Under the pieces are notes generated by a model. That model had not been told where the DNA came from and searched no databases. It worked only from the letters and a program-made list of their open reading frames with translations. Position numbers and translations under genes: made by a program. A stretch of DNA of 64,000 nucleotides from Aestuariimicrobium sp. p3-SID1156. Its GTDB lineage: Bacteria > Actinomycetota > Actinomycetes > Propionibacteriales > Propionibacteriaceae. The stretch is taken from positions 162,527-226,526 of the forward strand of contig NZ_JALXXB010000004.1 of assembly GCF_025144225.1 (NCBI RefSeq), in the 5' to 3' direction. This document shows, piece by piece, positions 27,495 to 34,901 of the stretch. Position 1 is the first letter of the stretch, and each line of letters starts with the position of its first letter.

Positions 27495-27502
27495 AGATCC
27501 GG

Positions 27503-28285
27503 TCAGCTCTCCGCTGTCCAGCCCAAATCGCGCCAGATCGCGGCCAGGTTCGACAGCAGGTGGACGTTGTAGTCCACGCCGAGCTGGGACGGGAGCGCGA
27601 ACAGCACGTAGTCGGCGGCCATGATCGCCTCGTCGGCGGTGAACATCTCGGCCACCTCCTCCGGCTCCCCGACATACGACGGCCCGCTGCGGGCAGCTGA
27701 TCCATCCAGGAACCCGACGCCGTCCGAGCTGCCCTGCTCGCGCAGGAAGTAGCGGTGGTCATCCTCGTTCACCAGCGGGAAGGCGCTCCGGGTCACCGCA
27801 GCCAGGCCGGCACCCGAGCCGTCCTCGAAACCGGCCTCGGCCCGAGCCGCGCGGTACTGCGCGATCTGGTCGGCCTGCTGGACGTGGAACGGACGCCCAT
27901 CATCCTGCAGCAGGAGGGTCGACGACAACAGGTTCATCCCCTGCTGACCAGCCCAGACACCGGTCGGGGTCGACCCGGCTCCCCACCACAGCCGCTCACC
28001 CAGCGCCGGGGAGTGCGGCTCGATCGGCAGGTCCGGCTCGCGTCCCCAGTCCATGGCCCGCTGGGAATGGGCCACCGGCTCTCCGGCGATCGCTCGGCGG
28101 ATCAGGGCAGTCCGCTCCCGGGTCACCGAGTTCCAGGACTCGCCGTCCTCCAGCGTGTAGCCGAAGGCGGCCTGGCCGTCAGCCGCCGGTTCGGGCGATC
28201 CGCGGCTGACGCCCAACTGCAGGCGTCCACCACTCAACAGGTCGAGCGCGGACGCCTCTGAGGCCAGATACAGCGGGTTCTCATA
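27503..28285 (-). pseudogene. LLM-class flavin oxidoreductase, C-terminal part, separated by an integrated element
   Basis: About 260 residues of a luciferase-like (LLM) flavin-dependent oxidoreductase, starting YENPLYLASEASALDLLSGG. The N-terminal 85 residues lie at 36869-37123, beyond the integrated element. Joining the two parts across the shared TA restores one frame of 345 aa through codons for VVDMRYENP, the normal size. The fragment could be translated from an ATG at 28291 supplied by the element, but would lack the first beta-alpha units of the barrel. Confidence 0.9.
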
Positions 28286-28300
28286 GCGCATGTCGGGGTT
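28276..28300. other. attL of the integrated element
   Basis: The crossover dinucleotide is TA at 28284-28285. To the left lies oxidoreductase gene sequence; to the right the element starts with GCGCATGTCGGG, which is repeated in inverted form next to the other junction (36855-36866). The position is fixed by rejoining the split gene in frame. Confidence 0.8.
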
Positions 28301-28329
28301 GCAACACTCGTCCACGTAAGCTTGGTTGC

Positions 28330-29766
28330 ATGGTCGAACTGGTAGCGCTGAGGAAGACGAACGAGGTGGCGGCCTACGTCCGCGCCTCCATGGACCGCAA
28401 AGGCGACCGCTGGACGGTCGATACACAACTGAGGAAGATCAGGGCATTGGCCGAGGCCAAGGACTGGAACGTGGTCGAGGTCTACGAGGACAACGCGGTG
28501 TCGGCGACGAAGAAGCGTCGAGCTGGCACCCGCTGGGCCGAGATGTTGGACGACGCCCGAGCAGGTCGATTCTCGATGGTCGTCGCCGTGGACATGGACC
28601 GACTGCTGCGGAGCACGAAGGACCTCAACACGCTGATCGACCTCGGCCTGCGCGTCGTCACAGTGGACGGCGAGATCGACCTCTCGACGGCCGACGGAGA
28701 GTTCCGAGCGACGATGCTCGCCGCTCTCGCCCGGTTCGAGGCTCGACGCAAGGCGGAGCGGCAGATCAGGTCGAACGAGCGCCGCCGCGCCGAAGGCATC
28801 CCGGCGTCCACCTGGAAGGCGTTCGGTTGGACGAGGGAGGGCGAGCTGATCGAGGAGGAGGCCGCCGCAGTTCGGCGGGCCTTCGATGCGTTCCTCGGTG
28901 AGCCGTCGCTGTCGATCCGTCGCATCCGGGAGGACTTGAACAGCGCTGGCCACCTCACCGCCCGCGGGTCGGAGTTCTCCGTCGATGCTGTGCGGTATCT
29001 GCTGGCGAACTCGCTCTACGCTGGCTTCATCCGCCACTACAAGACCGGCGAGCTGTACCCGGTGCAGGGCGAGGCGTTCCCGCCCATCGTCGGCGAGCAG
29101 ACGTGGCGGGCCGCGGTGGCGAAGCTGGAGGACAACGTGCGGAGGTCGGCGAGGCAGGGCAATCAGCCGAAGTACCTCCTGTCCACGATCGGCCTCTGTG
29201 GGAAGTGCGGCGCGACGCTCGTCTCGGGGACGAACAGCCGCAAGCAGCCGACGTACCGTTGTGGCGAGCAGTTCCATCTCACCCGCCAGCGCGAGCCCGT
29301 CGATGCGATGGTCACCGAGGCGGTGCTCACGCGCCTGTCGTCCGTGGACGTGCACGACCTCGTGATGCCGCAGGAAGCCGCCGGGCCGGATCGCGAGGAA
29401 CTGCTGACCGAACGGAACGCCCTGGTCGAGCGGGTGAAGGAGCTGAGCCCGCTGCTGCGCGACATCCATCAGCCGGTCCTGGAGATCACGGCGGCGATCA
29501 ACGACGTGAAGGCTCGCATCGACGAGATCGACGCGGAGCTGCTCGACCGCTCGGTGTCGGTGGCGGCGAAGCTGCTGGCGGAGGTCGATGAGCCGGTCGG
29601 CACCGCGGAGCGCCGCGAGGTTGTCGAGTCGAAGTGGAAGGCGTTGGACATGGACCGTCGCCGGATGCTCGTGGACGAGCTGGTGACGGTGACCATCGAG
29701 CCCATCATGCCGGGTCACGTGAAGTTCGACCCCGATCTCGTGCGGATCGAGCCGAGACGCGACTGA
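28330..29766 (+). CDS. Large serine recombinase (integrase)
   Basis: 478 aa. The N-terminal resolvase domain has the nucleophile S20 in AAYVRASMDRKG and the conserved arginines in VDMDRLLRS; a recombinase domain follows, then a zinc ribbon (GLCGKCGATL with a later YRCGEQF) and a C-terminal coiled-coil segment around residues 355-420. This is the large serine integrase layout that joins attP and attB. The gene begins 45 bases inside attL and reads into the element, as is usual for phage and IME integrases. Confidence 0.94.
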   Translation: MVELVALRKTNEVAAYVRASMDRKGDRWTVDTQLRKIRALAEAKDWNVVEVYEDNAVSATKKRRAGTRWAEMLDDARAGRFSMVVAVDMDRLLRSTKDLNTLIDLGLRVVTVDGEIDLSTADGEFRATMLAALARFEARRKAERQIRSNERRRAEGIPASTWKAFGWTREGELIEEEAAAVRRAFDAFLGEPSLSIRRIREDLNSAGHLTARGSEFSVDAVRYLLANSLYAGFIRHYKTGELYPVQGEAFPPIVGEQTWRAAVAKLEDNVRRSARQGNQPKYLLSTIGLCGKCGATLVSGTNSRKQPTYRCGEQFHLTRQREPVDAMVTEAVLTRLSSVDVHDLVMPQEAAGPDREELLTERNALVERVKELSPLLRDIHQPVLEITAAINDVKARIDEIDAELLDRSVSVAAKLLAEVDEPVGTAERREVVESKWKALDMDRRRMLVDELVTVTIEPIMPGHVKFDPDLVRIEPRRD

Positions 29767-29768
29767 CT

Positions 29769-29808
29769 CATGACTCGACTCGTCATTGCACTGGTGAGTC
29801 GAGTCATG
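29769..29808. terminator. Inverted repeat after the integrase gene
   Basis: Thirteen-base perfect arms (29769-29781 and 29796-29808) with a 14-base loop, starting 2 bases after the integrase stop. It could end the integrase transcript; with no T-run it could equally be a recognition site for Rep or the relaxase. The following stretch to 29947 has no gene but contains short inverted repeats and is the likeliest place for oriT. Confidence 0.5.
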
Positions 29809-29947
29809 GAAGAATGGTTGCAGACAAGAAGATCCCACCGGGGCCGCGACTTACAAGCGCGGGGTTCTGCTCCCGGATGAGTAGCCGGTCAAACAGCCCA
29901 ATTACCGTGGCGGGGAACCGGAAGATACTCATGTCTGAGGACTTCCG

Positions 29948-30160
29948 ATGTCTGTCGTTATCGACGTTCCCCGCGCATCCGCGCTCGTCCGCCCTGGCCT
30001 CGATCAGGGCTCCGCTCCTTCTCCGCAGGCAGACGGCCACGATCCCGTCATCGCCGCCGCCCGCGCCGCTGGCCGCCGAGCCGGTGAGCGCCTGGCACTC
30101 ACTCCGCTGACCCCGCGCCAGCGCGCCGCCGTTGCCTCTGTGATGGGCGGTGGTCGCTGA
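29948..30160 (+). CDS. Small element protein 1 (70 aa), unknown
   Basis: Starts MSVVIDVPRASALVRPG with AGGA upstream and ends ASVMGGGR. Mostly Ala/Arg-rich, no membrane segment. Its stop is nested in the ATG of the next gene (TGATG). The last codons form the sequence GGGCGGTGGTCGCTGATG, which is repeated exactly at the next gene junction. No family recognised. Confidence 0.6.
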   Translation: MSVVIDVPRASALVRPGLDQGSAPSPQADGHDPVIAAARAAGRRAGERLALTPLTPRQRAAVASVMGGGR

Positions 30161-30408
30161 TGAGCGCGAACTCCGCCGCCTTCGATCACTTGACCGGCTT
30201 CCGCTGGCGTCAGGGCGACCCGTCCCTCGCCGACGCCGAGGCCCAGCTCTACGACCTCGGCGTGCTCCGCTCTGTGCTGGAGGAGGCCGTCGAGATCGCC
30301 GTCGCCGACGCCCGAGCCGATGGGGTGACCTGGGCCAGGATCGGCGACGCCCTCGGCGTCACGCATCAGGCTGTCATCAAGCGCTACGGCCGGGGCGGTG
30401 GTCGCTGA
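30160..30408 (+). CDS. Small helix-turn-helix protein of the element (82 aa)
   Basis: The C-terminal half, DGVTWARIGDALGVTHQAVI followed by KRYG, is a clear helix-turn-helix of the type found in small actinobacterial regulators. The preceding part is helical and acidic. It ends in GGGR like its neighbour and overlaps the next ATG. Position before rep suggests control of replication or integrase expression; that is inference. Confidence 0.75.
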   Translation: MSANSAAFDHLTGFRWRQGDPSLADAEAQLYDLGVLRSVLEEAVEIAVADARADGVTWARIGDALGVTHQAVIKRYGRGGGR

Positions 30409-30767
30409 TGTACGCCGACGCACGCAACCTCAGCACCGCTCCCACCAACCTGACCCCGCCCGGAGGGCCTGGCCTGGCACCCGCCGAAGGCGGGCTGCCC
30501 GTCGTCGTGATGGCTGCCCGTAGCCGTGCTTCGCACTCCAAGAGTTACGAGACCCTCATTCGTTCCTACGGGCGCGGCAAGGGCTTGTCGATTGCCGCGC
30601 CTTGCAACAACATGCCTGGTCAGCGGCCTGTTCCGCCCTCGCTCCGTCGCGTGGTCCCGCGGGATCATATGGGGTCTCATTTGGGGGTCAATAGGGGGTC
30701 ATTTAGGCGCCGCACTCCCTCTGAGGCCCTCCGCGCCGCCCGCGGCGGGGGTGGTCGCCGTGGCTAA
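30408..30767 (+). CDS. Small element ORF 3 (119 aa), possible leader coupled to rep
   Basis: An ATG overlapping the stop of the HTH gene opens 119 codons with an Arg/Gly-rich C-terminus ending GGGGRRG; the stop lies just inside the rep start. The 3' half runs through the iteron-like repeats (30671-30706), so part of this frame is shaped by DNA function. It may be a coupled leader rather than a useful protein. Confidence 0.4.
   Translation: MYADARNLSTAPTNLTPPGGPGLAPAEGGLPVVVMAARSRASHSKSYETLIRSYGRGKGLSIAAPCNNMPGQRPVPPSLRRVVPRDHMGSHLGVNRGSFRRRTPSEALRAARGGGGRRG
30671..30706 (+). repeat. Iteron-like direct repeats before rep, candidate replication origin
   Basis: Three close copies of a GGGGTCNNAT-type unit follow each other: GGGGTCTCAT (30671), GGGGTCAAT (30684) and GGGGTCATT (30695). 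They sit about 55-90 bases before the rep start. Iterons directly upstream of rep are a usual binding site for HUH initiators. An initiator nick site cannot be fixed by eye. Confidence 0.55.
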
Positions 30768-32172
30768 GCAGGAGAACAACCCGACGAGCATCGGGCTCAC
30801 GCAGTACCTCGATCCGTCGTACTGGGCCTGGGCTGCCGAGGACCCGAACGGGGCCGCGCTGCTCCAGCAGGGTGCCGAGGCGATCCTCGCCTACGTGGTG
30901 CAGCGGCTCGAGGCAAACGGCTGCCAGGTCGTCGAGGCCTACGGCATCGTGCACGACAAGGACGAGCGCGAGGTCTGGAGTGACACGGAGAAGGCCCTGG
31001 TGGTCGAACCGAAGCCCGAGCACCTGCACGCCGTGATCAAGTTCGCCAGCCGTGCGAAGAGTGCGCCGCTGGATCGGCTCGCGTTCGGCATCGGCGTCGA
31101 GCCCCAGTACGTCGAGAAGCCTGGCCGCGGGCGGTACGCCTTCGACAACATGCTGTCGTATCTGACGCACGTGAAGTACGCGGACAAGCACCAGTACGCG
31201 CCTTCGGAGGTCGCCACGGTGCGTGGGCCTGACTACCTCGGGATCGACGCCCAGCGCCGGGAGACGTGGCTGAAGGGCCGCGCCCACGTGAAGAAGAAGA
31301 TCGTCGCCGAGAACTTCGAGGACATGCGGGAGCGCGTTCTCCAAGGTGAGATCACGCGGGATCAGATCATGCTCACGGACGAGCTGTTCGATATCTACTC
31401 GCGGCATCAGCGGGAGATCGACGACGCGCTGTCGGCCTACGGCCAGCGTCGCGCATACCGGGCGGCGGCGAAGCTGCGCGCCGGTGAGTTCTCGACGCAC
31501 GTGGTGTTCGTCCATGGGGATGCCGGGATCGGCAAGACCCGGTTCGCCACGGACTTCATTACCGAGGCGATCAACGCGGCGAACGCGCACGGCGAGCGGT
31601 GGCAGGTCTACCGGGCCGCGACGGGGAACCCGCTTGATGACTGGCGGGGCGAGGAAGTGCTGCTGCTGGACGATCTGCGGGCCTCGGCGATGGATGCGAA
31701 CGACTGGCTGCTGCTGCTCGATCCGTACAACGCCTCGCCTGCGAAGGCCCGCTACAAGAACAAGGGCGAGGTCGCCCCGCGCCTCATCGTCATCACGGCG
31801 ACGATCGAGCCCGTCGAGTTCTTCTACTACGCCCGCCAGAAGGGCAACGTGGACGAGGCGCTGGACCAGTTCATCCGCCGGCTGGCCTCGGTCGTGAAGG
31901 TCTATCGTGCCGACGACATCAATCGTTACCTCGTGCAGCACATCGGGAAGATCGAGCCCTACGAGTGGCACCAGTGCAGCGTTCCGACCGCCGCGCACAC
32001 GCCCGGTATGTACGGCAACGCGTACCACCAGAACGTCGGGTCGCGGGAACTGACCTACGGCCCGGAGACCTCGGCCGAACATGATGCGGAGGGCGCGGTT
32101 GCTGAGCTGCTGGGTGGGCTCGCGGTGCGGAGCCCTGACGTGCCGCTGGCGCTGATCGGAGGTGCCGCATGA
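30760..32172 (+). CDS. Replication initiator: HUH endonuclease (Rep_2 type) fused to SF3-like helicase
   Basis: About 470 aa. Endonuclease motifs in order: IVHDKD (63-68), HLH metal-binding motif (88-90) in PEHLHAVIKF, and YLTHVKYADKHQY (134-146), which has the candidate nucleophile Tyr and resembles pMV158-type RepB. The second half is a P-loop ATPase: Walker A GDAGIGKT near 252-259, Walker B VLLLDDLRAS, then LLDPYNASPAKARYKNKG and PRLIVITATIEP. This order is that of CRESS-DNA virus Reps and the bacterial plasmid Reps related to them. The Asn usual in SF3 motif C is replaced (ITAT). Two in-frame GTGs (30751, 30760) are possible starts. Confidence 0.85.
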   Translation: MAKQENNPTSIGLTQYLDPSYWAWAAEDPNGAALLQQGAEAILAYVVQRLEANGCQVVEAYGIVHDKDEREVWSDTEKALVVEPKPEHLHAVIKFASRAKSAPLDRLAFGIGVEPQYVEKPGRGRYAFDNMLSYLTHVKYADKHQYAPSEVATVRGPDYLGIDAQRRETWLKGRAHVKKKIVAENFEDMRERVLQGEITRDQIMLTDELFDIYSRHQREIDDALSAYGQRRAYRAAAKLRAGEFSTHVVFVHGDAGIGKTRFATDFITEAINAANAHGERWQVYRAATGNPLDDWRGEEVLLLDDLRASAMDANDWLLLLDPYNASPAKARYKNKGEVAPRLIVITATIEPVEFFYYARQKGNVDEALDQFIRRLASVVKVYRADDINRYLVQHIGKIEPYEWHQCSVPTAAHTPGMYGNAYHQNVGSRELTYGPETSAEHDAEGAVAELLGGLAVRSPDVPLALIGGAA

Positions 32173-32759
32173 GCACCGAACGCGATGCGCTCTTCCAGGG
32201 GGTCGAGGGGGCCGGAGGCCCCTCGCAAGCAGCCGGGGAGGACATGAGCGCCAGCGAAACGTCCGACACGGCTACTGCTTGCCACTCTGGCGTACAGGTG
32301 GAGCAGCAGACCGACTCCCAGGTGAACACCGGTCGGGCTGATGCGGAGGCTGTGCGCCAGAGTCACGGCGGCGCGAAGCGTCGTCGTGGGGGCGGCGGGA
32401 GGCTCGACACCCGCTTCGATGACGCCACGCTCGCGGCGCTTCGCACTCGTGCGAAGCGGCTCGGGCTGGCTCCGAGCACGTGGGTGCGGACCGTCGTGCG
32501 CGATGCCCTGCACGCCTCTCGGAGCGAGGAGCTGGATGCCGCCGTGGCCGCGCAGCTGCTCGGGGTCGAGGAGCGCGTGCAGGCGTCTGCTGATGCTCGG
32601 GAGCTGGCCGCCCAGGTGCGCCCGCTCGCGATCAACGTCAACGACCTGGACCGCCGTGCTCGCGCGGGTGAGCCGGTGGCGCTGTCGGCGGAGGTGCCCG
32701 AGCTGATCGAGCTGCTGCACGAGGTCCGCGCGCTGCTCGGGGATCGGGCGGCCTCATGA
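32169..32759 (+). CDS. MobC-like relaxosome accessory protein
   Basis: 196 aa. After a hydrophilic N-terminus, residues 75-130 (RLDTRFDDATLAALRTRAKR and STWVRTVVRDAL) look like a ribbon-helix-helix DNA-binding region, and RPLAINVNDLDRRARAGEPV matches the MobC pattern with the N-L-N-type core. ATGA overlaps link it to rep before and the relaxase after. MobC proteins help the relaxase open oriT. Confidence 0.75.
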   Translation: MSTERDALFQGVEGAGGPSQAAGEDMSASETSDTATACHSGVQVEQQTDSQVNTGRADAEAVRQSHGGAKRRRGGGGRLDTRFDDATLAALRTRAKRLGLAPSTWVRTVVRDALHASRSEELDAAVAAQLLGVEERVQASADARELAAQVRPLAINVNDLDRRARAGEPVALSAEVPELIELLHEVRALLGDRAAS

Positions 32760-34042
32760 GCACGACGCATTACAGTCCGAGCGCCAACGCCGCCGACACC
32801 GAGCGCTACATCCGGGGCAAGGAGGACGAGCGCGGCGTCGCGATCACGGGCGACGTGCCGGGAGGCCCCGGCGCGTTCTCGGCGCGCGCCCGCGCGCTCA
32901 CCCAGAACACGAAGCGTGACGTCGAGGCGCTGCACTACAGGCAGTCGTTCAGCGACGACGAGTTCGACCCAAAGAATCCTGAGGACGTGCAGCGGGTGAA
33001 CGATCTGGGTTACCAGCTCGCGAAGAAGATGCACCCCAACGCGGACTGCCTCGTGGTGAGCCATGTGGACGGACGCGGGAAGAAGCCGCACAACCACATC
33101 TTGGTCATCAACCACAGCAATCGGACGGGGAAGGCGCTCTCGGACTATCGCACGTTCCACGACCGCAAGGCCGGGAACCAGCGGGGCGTTCAGTCAGCGA
33201 ACGACGAGCTCATGCGCGAGCACGGTCTCTCGGTCGTGAAGCGTCTGGAGCACGCGCCGAAGGACTGGGAGCTGCGCCGCGAGGACTTCGCCGAGGGCGG
33301 GCTCGACCGCGAGATGGGCGACCGGATGAGCGCCGCCCTGGCTGATCCCCGTGCGGTGGACAAGGCCGGTCTCGAAGCGGTGATCGAGGAGCAGAACCAG
33401 CAGCTCGGCGATGACGGGGAGCGGGTGCCGCGGATGCGGTTGCACAGCCCCGTCAGCAAGAAGGGCAAGCGCGCCGGGCAGGAGACCTGGACGCTCTACA
33501 TCGAGGACCGCCGCGGCGAGTCCGGACGCGCCGAGCGCCGCAAGCGCGCGAGCGCACTCTCGGCGGACTTCACCCCGGAGGGCGCGCAGGCGTTCTTCGA
33601 CTATCACCAGCAGCAGGAGGAGCAGGAACATGAGCGCAGCGCTCGACAGGCTGAAGCAGCAGAACGCGCAGAGCGGATCGCAGCAGCAGCTCGACAGTCC
33701 GGAGACGATGGAGGCGTTGACCTCGATCCTCGCCGCCGTCGAGGCGCAGAACGCGAGGCTCGACCGGCTGGCCGAGCAGCAGAAGAAGCTCGCAGGGTTC
33801 GTGAAGGTCATGGACGAGGAGACGACGAGGCGGCTGGAGCGGATCACGGCCTCGGCGTCGACCTCCTCGCCCTCCAGCGACGCGTCCGCGAGGATCGCGA
33901 GTATCGAGAGCAGGCTGAACGAGATCGCGAGCACGCTCGGCGAGTTCGCGCAGAGTCTCAACGGCGAGAGCTTGAACGCCGCGTCGCAGAGCTTGGTCGC
34001 GGAGGCGCAGAGGAATCACGCGGCTACGGCATCGGCGATTGA
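32756..34042 (+). CDS. Relaxase (mobilization protein A, HUH type)
   Basis: 428 aa. The N-terminal third has RYIRGKEDERG, a candidate N-terminal Tyr, and the metal-binding motif PHNHILVIN near residues 111-119, preceded by NADCLVVSHVDG, as in MobA/relaxases of the MOB-P/Q groups. The C-terminal part is a long charged, probably helical tail. From 33630 on it shares its DNA with the MobB-like gene in another frame for 413 bases. Confidence 0.85.
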   Translation: MSTTHYSPSANAADTERYIRGKEDERGVAITGDVPGGPGAFSARARALTQNTKRDVEALHYRQSFSDDEFDPKNPEDVQRVNDLGYQLAKKMHPNADCLVVSHVDGRGKKPHNHILVINHSNRTGKALSDYRTFHDRKAGNQRGVQSANDELMREHGLSVVKRLEHAPKDWELRREDFAEGGLDREMGDRMSAALADPRAVDKAGLEAVIEEQNQQLGDDGERVPRMRLHSPVSKKGKRAGQETWTLYIEDRRGESGRAERRKRASALSADFTPEGAQAFFDYHQQQEEQEHERSARQAEAAERAERIAAAARQSGDDGGVDLDPRRRRGAEREARPAGRAAEEARRVREGHGRGDDEAAGADHGLGVDLLALQRRVREDREYREQAERDREHARRVRAESQRRELERRVAELGRGGAEESRGYGIGD

Positions 34043-34532
34043 GGGGCTCAAGGCGCAGGCCGCGGCGAACCAGAAGCTCGTCAGCCAGGTCGGCGGCGCG
34101 GTGCAGCGGATCGAAAAGCGCACCGAGGAGCGAGTCGTGAAGGCCGTCGAACAGGTCGCCGGGGAGGCGTCTGCCACGATCGCGGCAAACCTCGACGCAT
34201 CGAACGAGCGCGCCGAGCGGATCATCGCTGCCACGGCGAAGCTGGAGGCCCGTCAGCTCTGGTCGGCCGCCGCCGCGATGTGCCTCGCACTCCTGCCGGT
34301 GGTGGTGGTCGTCGCCGGGCTCTGGATGGGCATCGCTGGGCTCATCACAGGCGCTCAGTGGGCGCTGGACGTGGACGGTAGCGTGTGGCTCGGGATCGGG
34401 CGCTGGCTCGTGATCGCCGCGGGCCTCGCGGCGGCCGGCTACGGGGTCTTCGCGTCCGTCCGCTGGGTTGCTGGCCTCGTGGAGACCTGGAAGGGTCGCG
34501 GGATGCCGACGTGGCCGAACTGGCGACGATGA
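33630..34532 (+). CDS. MobB-like membrane-anchored mobilization protein, overlapping the relaxase gene
   Basis: About 300 aa, starting MSAALDRLKQQNAQSG with a good AGGAGG site upstream. Residues 1-200 are Gln/Glu/Ala-rich and likely coiled coil; two membrane segments follow near 215-240 (MCLALLPVVVVVAGLWMGIA) and 255-280. The start lies inside the relaxase gene in another frame, the same arrangement as mobB within mobA in RSF1010-type plasmids, where MobB ties the relaxase to the membrane and helper system. Confidence 0.8.
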   Translation: MSAALDRLKQQNAQSGSQQQLDSPETMEALTSILAAVEAQNARLDRLAEQQKKLAGFVKVMDEETTRRLERITASASTSSPSSDASARIASIESRLNEIASTLGEFAQSLNGESLNAASQSLVAEAQRNHAATASAIEGLKAQAAANQKLVSQVGGAVQRIEKRTEERVVKAVEQVAGEASATIAANLDASNERAERIIAATAKLEARQLWSAAAAMCLALLPVVVVVAGLWMGIAGLITGAQWALDVDGSVWLGIGRWLVIAAGLAAAGYGVFASVRWVAGLVETWKGRGMPTWPNWRR

Positions 34533-34542
34533 CTGGAGCCAC

Positions 34543-34571
34543 TCGAACTACTGACCCCGGTCAGTAGTCGA
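34543..34571. terminator. Near-perfect hairpin between convergent mob and mer genes
   Basis: ACTACTGACC and GGTCAGTAGT pair around two bases, extended by TCGA/TCGA with one extra base. It overlaps the stop of the small mer gene and lies 10 bases after the mobB stop, so it can terminate both strands. Confidence 0.7.
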
Positions 34572-34850
34572 ACGATTGCCGCAGCAGCCGGTCGAGCGAC
34601 GTCGGTGCCGCCGCAGTCGCCGGAGGACGATCGCCGCTGTGACGGCCACCCCGACTGCGATCCCGGCACCGATGAGCCAAGGGTTGCCGAGGAAACCTCC
34701 GATACCTGCGAGGGCTCCGCCCGCGGCGAGGAGAGGCAGGCCGCAGCAGATCAGCAGCGGAAGCGCGCAGCATGCCAACAGGAGCAAGCCCGTCCCAGCA
34801 CCGACAAGCACGCCCGCGCGATGCGAGTCGTGGTCCTTATCGCCGCTCAT
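34548..34850 (-). CDS. Small Cys-rich membrane protein, probable mercury transport
   Basis: 100 aa. Two hydrophobic segments; the first contains paired cysteines (LACCALPLLICCGLP), and a third pair lies near the C-terminus (STGCCGNR). Vicinal Cys pairs in the first membrane segment are the hallmark of MerT-type Hg(II) importers, which hand mercury to MerA. It lies 51 bases after merA on the same strand with an AGAGGAA site. Not a full-length MerT, so the exact family is open. Confidence 0.65.
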   Translation of the reverse strand: MSGDKDHDSHRAGVLVGAGTGLLLLACCALPLLICCGLPLLAAGGALAGIGGFLGNPWLIGAGIAVGVAVTAAIVLRRLRRHRRRSTGCCGNRSTTDRGQ

Positions 34851-34901
34851 CGTCTGTTCCTCTCCCAGCTGAGCGTTCCCCCCGATTGTCTGCGTGCGCG
34901 T

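Noticed and set aside
28286..28303. Integration by a 7-base CATGTCG overlap shared by attL and attR
   Set aside because: Possible on sequence alone, but the TA crossover gives both an in-frame repaired gene and a symmetrical attP, which the 7-base model does not.
28285..28426. Longer N-terminus for the 27503-28285 oxidoreductase fragment
   Set aside because: The extra residues are antisense to the integrase gene and lie inside the mobile element.
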